Assembly (NCBI RefSeq): GCF_003121485.1
Contig: NZ_QAVX01000004.1
Location: 116,276 to 180,275, forward strand
Source: Dyella sp. C11
GTDB taxonomy: Bacteria; Pseudomonadota; Gammaproteobacteria; Xanthomonadales; Rhodanobacteraceae
Direction: 5' to 3'
Length of the DNA: 64,000 nucleotides
Below are positions 1-9,900 of the stretch, in pieces; the first letter of the stretch is position 1; the number at the start of each line of letters is the position of its first letter. The notes under the pieces are model-generated. The model saw only the letters and a program-made list of their open reading frames with translations. It ran no database searches and was not told the origin of the DNA. Made by a program: the position numbers and the translations under genes.

Positions 1-1191
<1,191 letters not shown>

Positions 1192-1200
1192 CCAGGTCGA

Positions 1201-1243
1201 GCCGGGGGCGGTGCGAGGTCTTCGCATCCCCTCGGCTTTTTTT
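1201..1243 (+). terminator. Rho-independent terminator after gyrB
   Basis: A compound hairpin starts 10 bp after the gyrB stop. The outer arms are GCCGGGGG and CCCCTCGGC, the inner arms TGCGA and TCGCA, and a run of seven T follows directly. Confidence 0.85.
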
Positions 1244-1254
1244 CGACATCGCGT

Positions 1255-1268
1255 ACTAACGCGTTAGT
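1255..1268. promoter_or_regulatory. 14-bp perfect palindrome upstream of the TPR-tonB cluster
   Basis: ACTAACGCGTTAGT is a perfect 14-bp palindrome just after the gyrB terminator and about 235 bp before the TPR gene. Its placement at the head of a promoter region suggests a repressor operator, but no regulator is encoded next to it and I cannot name the binding protein. The remaining 1269-1501 region is comparatively AT-rich near 1380-1410 and probably holds the promoter. Confidence 0.35.
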
Positions 1269-1501
1269 GCACTATCTAAAGTCAGGAAAACGGGCGCCGA
1301 TAGCGTGTTTCCAGGCCAAAAAGTCACGGGTCACAGTGACCTCCGCCTTGAAAATCAGGTCCAGTCGCGTCCGTATGGTTCAACTTATTGATTTTTAACA
1401 AACTTTATTGCCGCGTTGCGACTTGTTATCTACGGCCTAGTCAGGTTACGCTCAGCGATCCCCCGCGCCGCAACCGCGCGAAACCTACATTGAGGACTGC
1501 C

Positions 1502-2791
1502 ATGAAGCGTGTTCCCCTGATCAAGATGCTTGCCGGTACGGCGCTGGCCCTGGCCGTCGTGAGCACTCCGGTCATCGCGAGCGACAGCACTTCCAAGGAC
1601 AAGAAGGAAGCGCTGTACCCGAACGCCACGCGCAAGGAACCGAAGCTGGACCTGACCAGCGAGAAGGACCAGAAGGCCATCAACGACGGCCTCGACGCAG
1701 TCAACAACCAGGACAAGGAAAAGGCGGTCCAGATCCTTCAGCCGATCGCCGACAGCAGCAAGAGCAAGTACGCGCAGGCGCTGGCCCTCCAGGGTCTGGC
1801 GAACGTGCACTACAACGACGGCGACGTGAAGGGCGCCATCGACCTGCTCAACAAGGCGCTTGAGAACGGCACGCTGCCGAACGACACCTACTTCCAGCTC
1901 GAGTACATGCTTGCCCAGTTCTACCTGGCCAACGAGCAGTACCAGCAGAGCATCGACACCGTCGAGAAGTGGCGCGCCGAAGGCAAGAAGGAAACCCCCG
2001 AGTCGTACGCGCTGGAAGGCAATGCCTACTACCGCCTCGAGAAGTTCCCGGAAGCGATTGCCGCCATCAAGAAGGCGCAGTCGATGACCGACAAGCCGAA
2101 CGACAGCTGGAACCAGATCCTCATGGCCAGCTACTCCGAATCGGGCCAGGGTGACCAGGCCGCACAGGTGGCGCAGCAGCAGCTCGCTGCCAACCCGAAC
2201 GATCCCAACGCGCTGAACAACGCCGTTGCCGTGCTGATGCAGGGCCAGAAGTACCCCGAAGCCATCGCGCTGATGGAGAAGGCGAAGGACGCCGGTCAGT
2301 TCAAGACCGAGAAGGACTACGTCAACCTCGCCAAGCTCTACCTGATCACCGGCCAGAACAGCGGCGATCAGAAGGGTCCGTCGACGAAGGCCGCTGCCAC
2401 CCTCCAGGAAGGCATGACCAAGGGCATCGTCACGCCGACCGCCGAGAACTACGAATTGCTGGGCGCCGCCAACTACATGTCCGACAACACGTCGGCAGCG
2501 CTGGCCGCCTACCAGAAGGCCATCCCGATGGCGAAGGACGGCGAGGCGAACATTCGCGCCGGCCAGCTGCTCATCCAGGACAGCAAGTTCAGCGAGGCGA
2601 AGAGCCTCATCCAACAGGGCATCGACAAGGGCGTGCAGCACAAGGGCACGGCTTACATGTTGCTGGCCGAAGCGTGCCGTGGCCTGAAGGACAAGCCGGG
2701 CACGATCGCTGCGATGGAGAAGGCCGCACAGGACCCCGAAACCTCAACCAAAGCAAAGGCTTGGCTGAAGGCACAGGGCGCGAGCAAGTAA
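1502..2791 (+). CDS. Secreted tetratricopeptide-repeat protein of the TonB cluster
   Basis: The product is 429 residues. The start at 1502 is preferred over an in-frame ATG at 1388 because it follows GAGGA by a normal spacing and opens with a clean signal peptide (MKRVPLIKMLAGTALALAVV, cleavage near VIA-SD). The rest is alpha-helical and built of TPR-like units rich in A, Y and K, such as segments around YAQALALQGLANVHYNDGD and YALEGNAYYRLEKFPEAIAA, continuing to the C-terminus. The protein is probably periplasmic. It lies about 200 bp upstream of tonB in the same direction. TPR partners of TonB systems are known in other bacteria (for example TtpC in Vibrio), but that protein is not clearly the same family, so a role in TonB function is inferred from context only. 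Confidence 0.8.
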   Translation: MKRVPLIKMLAGTALALAVVSTPVIASDSTSKDKKEALYPNATRKEPKLDLTSEKDQKAINDGLDAVNNQDKEKAVQILQPIADSSKSKYAQALALQGLANVHYNDGDVKGAIDLLNKALENGTLPNDTYFQLEYMLAQFYLANEQYQQSIDTVEKWRAEGKKETPESYALEGNAYYRLEKFPEAIAAIKKAQSMTDKPNDSWNQILMASYSESGQGDQAAQVAQQQLAANPNDPNALNNAVAVLMQGQKYPEAIALMEKAKDAGQFKTEKDYVNLAKLYLITGQNSGDQKGPSTKAAATLQEGMTKGIVTPTAENYELLGAANYMSDNTSAALAAYQKAIPMAKDGEANIRAGQLLIQDSKFSEAKSLIQQGIDKGVQHKGTAYMLLAEACRGLKDKPGTIAAMEKAAQDPETSTKAKAWLKAQGASK

Positions 2792-2988
2792 GGCATCTGT
2801 GTAACTGCTGAGGGGCAGATAGACGTCCATTTGTCTGCCTCACAAGTGCTATACAAATGCTATGTGCTGTTGTACCGTTGAAACCTTTCCGTGTTCTCGT
2901 CCAGTGGCAAATGTCATCCCTTTGGATCGATTTGCCACAGGAAACCGTGACCACGTCTCACCGATTAATTAGCTCCAGATAGTGACAG

Positions 2989-3543
2989 ATGGCCTCAAGT
3001 AACGATGCAACCGGCCAAGGGCCGTTCAATTGGAGGCGTACCTGGGCGCTGGCCGTAGCCATCGCGCTTCATGCGTTCGCGTTCCTGTTGCTGGTGGCGC
3101 CTATGGCACCGCCGAAGCAGGTACAGAAAGAAAAAGAACGCACGGTCCAGGTGAACTTTATCGACCCGCCGCCGCCGCCGAGCGTGGAAGAGCATTCGGC
3201 CAACGCCGTTGCGGCAGCCCCGCCGGCACCGCCTGCTCCTCCGGCACCGCCTGCGGATATCACCGCCAGTCAGGACATCAGCTACAACAGCCGTATTCAG
3301 CCCAAGTATCCGCCGCAGGCTATTCGCCAGCGTCACGAGGGCACGGTCACGCTGATGATTCTGGTGGGCGTGGATGGTTCGCCGAAGGACATCAAGGTGG
3401 AAGCGTCCAGCGGTTTTCGCGAGCTGGATCAGGCCGCGATTGAAACGGCACGCAAGTGGCGCTTCAATCCGAATATAAGGAACGGGCAAAAGACGGAAGG
3501 CTATGTCCGCGTCCCGATCAACTTCAATCTCAATCAGCTGTAA
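2989..3543 (+). CDS. tonB: TonB energy transducer
   Basis: The product is 184 residues. It has a cytoplasmic N-terminus, one membrane anchor at about residues 18-38 (WALAVAIALHAFAFLLLV), a proline-rich periplasmic spacer with PPPPP and repeated PPAPP at about 60-90, and a C-terminal TonB domain at about 99-184. That domain contains YPPQAIRQRHEGTVTL and the ARKWRFNP motif. TonB carries energy from the ExbB-ExbD proton channel to outer-membrane receptors for siderophores, cobalamin and, in Xanthomonadales, many plant carbohydrates. The spacer is short compared with E. coli TonB. exbB follows 49 bp downstream in the same direction. No strong Shine-Dalgarno sequence and no obvious Fur box were seen in the 197-bp upstream gap. 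Confidence 0.95.
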   Translation: MASSNDATGQGPFNWRRTWALAVAIALHAFAFLLLVAPMAPPKQVQKEKERTVQVNFIDPPPPPSVEEHSANAVAAAPPAPPAPPAPPADITASQDISYNSRIQPKYPPQAIRQRHEGTVTLMILVGVDGSPKDIKVEASSGFRELDQAAIETARKWRFNPNIRNGQKTEGYVRVPINFNLNQL

Positions 3544-3592
3544 CTTCGGTTACGGTTAATCAGTTCACGCTTGACTTTCCAAGGGTAGCGTT

Positions 3593-4339
3593 ATGTTCCT
3601 GCAAACTTCTCCGGCCCCCGCGGGCGGTACCACCAACGCCGAAGCCATGAAGTCGATGGGCTTTGACCACCTTATCCACAACTTCGATTTCCTTGGCTGG
3701 ATCGTGTTCGTGGTGCTGGTGGTGATGTCCTTCTCCTCCTGGTACTTCATCGTCGCCAACGCGATCCGCAACTCCATGGTTCGCGGTCGCGCCGACAAGG
3801 TCATCAACGGTTTCTGGGCGAATGGTTCGACCCAGGACGCCATCCGTGAGCTGGAAGCCCAGCCCAAGGGCGAACCGTTCTCGAAGATCGCCCTCGACGC
3901 CGCTTCGGCCGTCGCTCACCACCAGCAGGCTTCGGCCGGCGGTGGTCGCCTCGCCGAGTCGCTCAGCCGCTCCGAGTTCATCGATCGCGCCCTGCGCCAG
4001 GCCGTGGCTCGCGAGAGCCTGCGTCTGGAAGGCGGCCTGACCCTGCTCGCCACGGTCGGTTCGTCGGCACCGTTCATCGGTCTGCTTGGTACCGTGTGGG
4101 GCATCTACCACGCGCTGATCAAGATCTCCGCTTCGGGCAACGCTTCGATGGAAGCTGTGGCCGGTCCGGTGGGTGAAGCTCTGATCATGACCGCCTTCGG
4201 TCTGTTCACCGCTATCCCGGCCGTGCTCGCCTATAACTTCTTCAACCGCTCGAACCGCCTGACGTACGCTCAGTTCGACGAGTTTGCTCACGACCTGCAC
4301 GACTTCTTCGCCACCGGCGCTCGCGTCGAAGGCAAGTGA
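3593..4339 (+). CDS. exbB: ExbB proton-channel subunit (MotA/TolQ/ExbB family)
   Basis: The product is 248 residues, the family length. It has a first transmembrane helix near residues 33-52 (GWIVFVVLVVMSFSSWYFIV), a long cytoplasmic loop, and two further helices near 145-220. These contain the conserved family segment LATVGSSAPFIGLLGTVWGI and the following GPVGEALIMTAFGLFTAIPAV. ExbB pentamers house the ExbD dimer and use proton flow to energise TonB. It lies between tonB and two exbD genes at short spacing, which strongly supports one operon. Confidence 0.96.
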   Translation: MFLQTSPAPAGGTTNAEAMKSMGFDHLIHNFDFLGWIVFVVLVVMSFSSWYFIVANAIRNSMVRGRADKVINGFWANGSTQDAIRELEAQPKGEPFSKIALDAASAVAHHQQASAGGGRLAESLSRSEFIDRALRQAVARESLRLEGGLTLLATVGSSAPFIGLLGTVWGIYHALIKISASGNASMEAVAGPVGEALIMTAFGLFTAIPAVLAYNFFNRSNRLTYAQFDEFAHDLHDFFATGARVEGK

Positions 4340-4350
4340 GGATCTGACCC

Positions 4351-4764
4351 ATGGCAATGAGTACCGGAGGCGATTCCGGCGGCCCGATGTCGGAGATCAA
4401 CGTGACGCCGCTCGTCGACGTCATGTTGGTGCTGCTGATCATCTTCATGATCACGGCGCCGCTGATGTCCCATCGAATCACCGTCGAGTTGCCGACTGCC
4501 AATCCGAAGACCACGGATACGGAGCAGGTGACGCCGATGGACTTGGCCGTGAAGCCCGATGGCACGTATTACCTCGATGACATCGAAGTCAACGAGGGCG
4601 AGCTGAAGGCAAAGTTCGCGGTTGCGGCACAGCAGTCGCCGCAGCCCGAACTGCAGATCCGTGCGGACAAGACCACGGAATACAAGATCGTCAAGAAAGT
4701 CCTGGCCGACGCCAAGGAAGCGGGCATGGTCCATGTCGGCTTCATGACGACGGGCAAGGAGTAA
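4351..4764 (+). CDS. exbD: ExbD/TolR family protein, first copy
   Basis: The product is 137 residues. The single transmembrane helix near residues 20-42 carries the functional aspartate in INVTPLVDVMLVLLIIFMIT, the family hallmark for proton handling. A periplasmic domain with DLAVKPDGTYYLDD and a C-terminal LADAKEAGMVHVGF follows. It starts 11 bp after exbB, and the second copy begins 5 bp after its stop. It resembles exbD1 of Xanthomonas campestris, one of two exbD genes in that cluster. Confidence 0.95.
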   Translation: MAMSTGGDSGGPMSEINVTPLVDVMLVLLIIFMITAPLMSHRITVELPTANPKTTDTEQVTPMDLAVKPDGTYYLDDIEVNEGELKAKFAVAAQQSPQPELQIRADKTTEYKIVKKVLADAKEAGMVHVGFMTTGKE

Positions 4765-4769
4765 GAGTC

Positions 4770-5186
4770 ATGGCATTCAGTTCTGGAAGTGGTAAGGGCC
4801 CGATGGCCGACATCAACGTGACGCCGCTCGTCGACGTCATGCTGGTGTTGCTGATCATCTTCATGATCACGGCGCCGATTCTTACCCACAAAGTGAAGAT
4901 CGACCTGCCGCAGCCGAACCCGAACGTGGTCCAGCCGGAAAACCCGCCGGAACCCGTTCGCCTGAAGATCGACCAGTCCGGTGCGCTGTACTGGAACGAT
5001 ACGCCGGTGGACGAGCTGGGCCTGAAGGCACAGCTCGCCGTGATCGGTGGTCTGGGCGATCCGGCCAAGCAGCCGGAAGTGCAGATCAACGCGGATGATG
5101 GCGTTGCTTATGAGCATGTGGCCCGTGTGCTGGCCGATGCGAAGAGCTACGGCCTCACCAAGATCGGCTTCACTGAAGGTCAGTAA
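4770..5186 (+). CDS. exbD: ExbD/TolR family protein, second copy
   Basis: The product is 138 residues, a paralogue of the preceding gene with the same INVTPLVDVMLVLLIIFMIT anchor but a diverged periplasmic part (RLKIDQSGALYWNDTPV). The ribosome site is formed by GGAG inside the end of the first exbD. In X. campestris the second copy, exbD2, was reported as not needed for ferric iron uptake but involved in plant-related functions. Transfer of that role here is inference. A strong terminator closes the operon. Confidence 0.95.
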   Translation: MAFSSGSGKGPMADINVTPLVDVMLVLLIIFMITAPILTHKVKIDLPQPNPNVVQPENPPEPVRLKIDQSGALYWNDTPVDELGLKAQLAVIGGLGDPAKQPEVQINADDGVAYEHVARVLADAKSYGLTKIGFTEGQ

Positions 5187-5220
5187 TTCTGTAAGGCATT
5201 ACAGCAACACTACCCTTTGG

Positions 5221-5247
5221 ACCCCCGCCAAGTGCGGGGGTCTTTTT
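5221..5247 (+). terminator. Terminator of the tonB-exb operon
   Basis: The arms ACCCCCGC and GCGGGGGT around a five-base loop are followed by CTTTTTT, 34 bp after the last exbD. The remaining 5248-5391 bases hold nothing I recognise. Confidence 0.9.
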
Positions 5248-5391
5248 TGGGGAAAAAAAACGAGCGGCCTTCCAGCGACGAAGCACGCAAGGCAAAACGG
5301 CCGTATGGACGTCCAAACGATATTCGACGCATCAACCGGTCGATGATCGACGACGCACCTGGATGACGTCCGTCGTCGAGGTGGGCTCAGT

Positions 5392-6135
5392 TCAGCGAAG
5401 TATCTGCAGGTACTTCCGCACGGTCGCCGAAAGACCGTCGTACAGCGCTTCACCGATCAGCGCGTGACCGATCGAGACTTCTGCCAGCCCGGGAATGGCG
5501 GCCTTGAACGTGCCGAGGTTGGCCTGGCTCAGGTCATGGCCGGCGTTGACGGCAAGCCCCGCATGTTGCGCTCGACGCGCCGTATCGGCGCAGCACTCCA
5601 GTTCCTGCTGCACATGGCCTTCGTCAAAAGCCTGGGCGTATGGGCCCGTATAGATCTCGATACGCTGCACGCCGATGGCTACCGCGGCTTCAAAGCCTGT
5701 GGCGCCCGAGTCCACGAACAGGCTGACGCGACAACCGAGCTCGCGCAACGCCGCGACAAGCGGCTTCAACGTTTCGATGTCGCGCGTCAGGTCGAAACCA
5801 TGATCGGACGTGATCTGCCCATCGCCATCCGGGACCAGCGTGACCTGCGTGGGGCGAACTTCGCGGGCCAGCTCGATCAGGCCGGGATAGCTGCCACGTG
5901 CCGGAGCGAAGGGATTGCCTTCGATGTTGTACTCGACACGGCCTCGCGTGATCGCCGCCAGCGCACGCACGTCATCGGGACGCACATGACGCTGGTCCGG
6001 GCGCGGATGCACGGTAATGCCGCCGCAACCGGCGTCGATGCAAGTGTGTGCAGCGCGGAGAATGTCGGGTTCGGTGCCGCCGCGTGAGTTGCGCAAGACG
6101 GCGATCTTGTTGACGTTGACGCTCAGCAGGGTCAT
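5392..6135 (-). CDS. pdxJ: Pyridoxine 5'-phosphate synthase
   Basis: The product is 247 residues from the ATG at 6135; a TTG at 6159 is possible, but [19 protein letters not shown] aligns with the usual PdxJ start. PdxJ condenses 1-deoxyxylulose 5-phosphate with 3-amino-2-oxopropyl phosphate in the last step of de novo vitamin B6 synthesis, in the cytoplasm. Recognisable segments are [16 protein letters not shown], the central [41 protein letters not shown], the late [12 protein letters not shown] and the C-terminal [13 protein letters not shown]. The gene is convergent with the tonB operon and lies downstream of a phosphopantetheinyl transferase gene on the same strand. Confidence 0.95.
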   Translation of the reverse strand: MTLLSVNVNKIAVLRNSRGGTEPDILRAAHTCIDAGCGGITVHPRPDQRHVRPDDVRALAAITRGRVEYNIEGNPFAPARGSYPGLIELAREVRPTQVTLVPDGDGQITSDHGFDLTRDIETLKPLVAALRELGCRVSLFVDSGATGFEAAVAIGVQRIEIYTGPYAQAFDEGHVQQELECCADTARRAQHAGLAVNAGHDLSQANLGTFKAAIPGLAEVSIGHALIGEALYDGLSATVRKYLQILR

Positions 6136-6209
6136 GGAAAATGGGGTACTCGCTGACAAGACTTGGCAAAGCCGCCGCGGTCACGGCGGGGCTGGTCACA
6201 GTGCGCCGA

Positions 6210-6854
6210 TCAATCCGTGCCGGCAAGTGTCCACTGTCGGATACGTCGAGGGCCGCCTTGCCAGGCCAGGGTGCCGACATGCGCGTCATCAAGAATCAGT
6301 CGATGCAGTTGCCATTGCTGCGCTTCGTATCCCTCCAGCCGATGCAACACGGGCAGCTCGGAGGGACCAAGAATGCTCAGCCGATGCAGCCCAAAGGCCA
6401 ACCCGCGCCCCAGCGCCTTGAGCACGGCTTCCTTGGCCGTCCATAGCTCGAGGAAGGCACGGTCACGTTGTCCGTCGGGCAAGGATTCCAGCGCCGTCGT
6501 CTCGTCCGGGCTGAAATAGCGTCGGGCAATGGGAACCGCCTTGGGGTGCGGTCGCAAACGCTCCAAATCGACGCCGGGCACTACACCGCGCGCAATGGCG
6601 ATCAGTGCCTGGTCGTGACTGTGGGACCAGTTGAAGGAAAGCGCGTCGCGCTGCGAACCCGCCAGCGAAGGGCGTCCATGCTCGGAGGCTTCCAGCTCCA
6701 CGTTCGCGGCCGGAATCCCCAGATAGGCGCCAAGCATGGAAAGCAGCGGCGCGCGGCCGTCATGGTGGTCGTAGGCGAGTCGCCAGACGTGAATGTCGTC
6801 ATCGCCCAGCTGCGCAGCCATCTCGCCGGGTGTCAGGCCGTCGGTCGTGATCAT
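6210..6854 (-). CDS. Sfp-type 4'-phosphopantetheinyl transferase
   Basis: The product is 214 residues, the single-chain pseudo-dimer size of the Sfp/AcpT type. It carries all family signatures: the SFNWSHSHD segment near residues 73-81, the magnesium site GVDLER (Asp96, Glu98), FSPDE near 114-118, and WTAKEAVLKALGRG (Trp138, Lys141, Glu142). It transfers the phosphopantetheine arm of CoA to carrier proteins. No carrier-protein or NRPS/PKS gene lies in the window, so the substrate is open; it may serve the fatty-acid ACP. It is 74 bp upstream of pdxJ on the same strand, recalling the pdxJ-acpS pairing of E. coli with a different transferase family. It is divergent from the kinase gene. Confidence 0.9.
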   Translation of the reverse strand: MITTDGLTPGEMAAQLGDDDIHVWRLAYDHHDGRAPLLSMLGAYLGIPAANVELEASEHGRPSLAGSQRDALSFNWSHSHDQALIAIARGVVPGVDLERLRPHPKAVPIARRYFSPDETTALESLPDGQRDRAFLELWTAKEAVLKALGRGLAFGLHRLSILGPSELPVLHRLEGYEAQQWQLHRLILDDAHVGTLAWQGGPRRIRQWTLAGTD

Positions 6855-6946
6855 CCGCGCATGTTGCCGCCCAAGAGGCGATACTTACAACTGTGGGTGT
6901 TTCGCCCACGCGCGCGCTGCGTGCCGTTCCAGTGCAGGGAGCCCTC

Positions 6947-6967
6947 ATGTCGGAGAACACCGCTTGA
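6947..6967 (+). other. Six-codon leader ORF overlapping the kinase start
   Basis: An ATG preceded by AGGGAG at good spacing opens a reading frame MSENTA-stop. Its TGA overlaps the TTG start of the kinase gene (TTGA at 6964-6967). The kinase frame has no ATG here, so ribosomes ending the leader could reinitiate at the TTG. This is seen in the sequence, but its use is inference. Confidence 0.35.
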
Positions 6968-9900
6968 TCGCCGGATGGCTATTGCTGCTGGCTTCCCTGC
7001 TTTACGTCGGGCTGCTGTTTGTCGTCGCCTACGTGGGCGATCGTCGACCGCTGTATCCACGGCAACCGCGTTTGCGGCCGGTGGTCTACAGCCTGGCGCT
7101 TGCCGTGTACTGCTCGTCGTGGACGTTCTATGGCGCGGTGGGCACGGCCGCGCGCGAAGGCTTGAGCTATCTGCCGATCTATCTCGGACCGATTCTGCTG
7201 TTCGTGTTCGGTTTTGGTCTGCTGCGTCGACTCGTGTTGCTGGCGCGCCAGCGCAACATCACGTCGATCGCCGATTTCATCGGCGCACGCTTCGGCAAAT
7301 CGCACGGGCTTGCCGCGCTGGTCGCGGTGATTGCCGTCATTGCGGTGGTGCCGTATCTCGCGCTGCAGTTCAAAGCCGTGGCCATGTCTTATGCGGTGCT
7401 TGGCAGCCCTTCACCGCCGGGCACGTCGCAATTCAGCGACAGCGCCTTGTGGTGCGCGATCCTGCTCGCGACATTTGCGATCCTGTTTGGTACGCGCACG
7501 ATCGATGCCACCGAACATCATCACGGCATGATGCTGGCCATTGCGGTGGAGTCGCTGATCAAGATCGTCGTGTTCGTCGTGCTGGCGGGTTACGCGCTCT
7601 GGCATGGGCCTGGCCTGGCGGCAACGGTACGCCTGCCGGCGGAACAGTTCTCCGAAGGCGTTTCGCCCGGGTTTCTCGCGCAGACGTTGCTCGCGTTCTG
7701 CGCGATGTTCTGTTTGCCGCGCCAATTCCAGATCGGCGTGGTGGAGTGCGAAGACCCGCATGACGTCTCGCGCGCACGTTGGCTGTTTCCCATCTACATG
7801 GCCATCATCAGCATTGCGGTGTTGCCCATCGTGGCGGCCGGCCTGCATCTGCCCCAGCTCCAGAACGGCAACAAGGACGCGTGGGTGCTTACGTTGCCGA
7901 TGGCCTACGGCGATCGCGGCATGGCGCTGCTCGCTTTCATCGGCGGCTTTTCCGCGGCGACAGGCATGGTGATCGTGGCATGCGTGGCGCTGTCCACGAT
8001 GATCAGCAACGACATCGTGATGCCCATGTTGTTGCGGGTACGCGCGTTCAAGCTGGAGCAGCGCGCGGATCTCTCGCAGCTGGTGCTGTTGGTGCGACGC
8101 ATCGCCATCATCGCCCTCGCCGCCATGGCGTATGTCTACTATCGCGTCGTTGCCGATACCACCAATCTCGCGGCAACGGGATTGCTGGCATTCGCCGCCG
8201 TGGCGCAATTCGCCCCCGGCATCGTCGCTGCGCTCTATTGGCGGGGAGCAAGCCGCAAAGGCGTGGCGGTGGGATTGGCCGGAGGCTTCCTTGTGTGGGC
8301 CTATACGTTGTTGCTTCCTGCCATGAACCGCTCGGCGGATTGGCTGGACACCGGCCCCATGAACCTCAGCTGGTTGCAGCCCCAGGCGCTCTTCCACCTG
8401 AGTGGCTGGGACCCGGTGATGCATGGCACGTTCTGGTCGTTGCTCGTCAACGTGGCGTGCCTCATCTTTGTGTCGCTGCGCTTCCGCCCGAATCTTGAAG
8501 AACGCCTGCACGCGGCGATGTTCATCGATCCGTACGCGGTCGACAATCGCGGTGCGGGTGATTGGCGTGGCCGTGTGGCCGTCGCGGACCTGCGCACCAT
8601 CGCCGAACGCATCGTCGGTGAACGCAGCAGCCAGCGCGCCTTCGAGGAATACGCGGAGCGGCGTGGCAAGCCGTTGCAGCCGGGTGAAGCCGCGGATCGC
8701 GCGCTTATCCAGTACACCGAGCGCTTGCTGGCTTCCGCTGTCGGTGCGGCTAGTGCGCGTCGCATCCTGATGGGCGCCTTGTCCGGTTCCGGCCTGGATA
8801 TTGCCGAGGCGATGGCTTTGATGGAAGAAGCCTCGCAGGAACTCCGCTTCAATCGCGAGTTGCTTTCCACCACGTTGGAAAACGTGTCGCAAGGCATCAG
8901 CGTGGTCGATGCCCATATGCGACTGCTGGCGTGGAATCGACGCTACCTTGAACTGTTCGACTATCCCGATGGCATGGTCTACGTGGGTGTGCCGGTCGCC
9001 GATCTGATTCGCTGGAACGCCGATCACGGCGAGTGCGGTCCGGGTGAAGTGGAGGCGCATGTCGCCAAGCGTCTTGCGCATATGCATGCCGGTTCGCCAC
9101 ACGTGTTCCAGCGCATTCGGCCCGATGGTTCGGTGATCGAGATGCGCGGTCGCGCGTTGCCCGGCGGCGGCTATGTCACGACGTACACCGACGTCACTGC
9201 CTACAAGCATGCCGAGCAGGCGCTGATCGAAGCCAACGAAAATCTTGAGCAGCGCGTAGATCTTCGTACGGCGGAACTGAGCGAAGCGCTGAACTCAGCG
9301 GCGCACGCGCGACGCGAAGCAGAGATGGCCAACGCGTCCAAGACACGATTCCTGGCGGCGGCAAGTCACGATCTTTTGCAGCCCCTCAACGCGGCACGCC
9401 TGTTTACCGCCGCCCTGCGCCAGCATCCCGGTCTCGATGGTGAAGCGAGCTTGCTGGCCGAGCGCATCGACGCCTCATTCCGTGCAGCCGAAGACTTGCT
9501 CGATGCGTTGCTGGATACATCGCGCCTGGATGCAGGCAGCTATCGCGCCGACATCAGCAATGTCGCCCTCTCCGATCTCTTCGAATCGCTGAAGGCGCAA
9601 TTCGCCGTGATCGCGCAACAGCGTGGACTTCGTCTTCGCGTGGTGCCGACCAAGCTCGCGGTGCGAAGCGACCCGCAGCTTCTTCGCCGCATCCTGCAGA
9701 ACTTCATTTCCAACGCACTTCGTTACACCCGCGAAGGCGACATCCTGCTGGGTGCGCGGCGCATGGGCAACGAGGTACGCCTGGAAGTGTGGGATACCGG
9801 CCCCGGTATTGCGGAAGAACAGCGCGCGCGCATTTTCGGGGAGTTCCAGCGACTGGACCGACCGTCGCCCTGGGGCGAAAAAGGACTGGGCCTTGGCTTG

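Noticed and set aside
1388-1501. Upstream extension of the TPR protein
   Set aside because: It would place the signal peptide 38 residues inside the protein; the ATG at 1502 has the ribosome site.
2792-2988. Fur box upstream of tonB
   Set aside because: Iron control would be expected, but no GATAAT-like tandem or 19-bp Fur dyad could be seen.
7411-9210. 599-codon frame opposite the sensor kinase
   Set aside because: Low-complexity shadow of the SSS domain coding strand.
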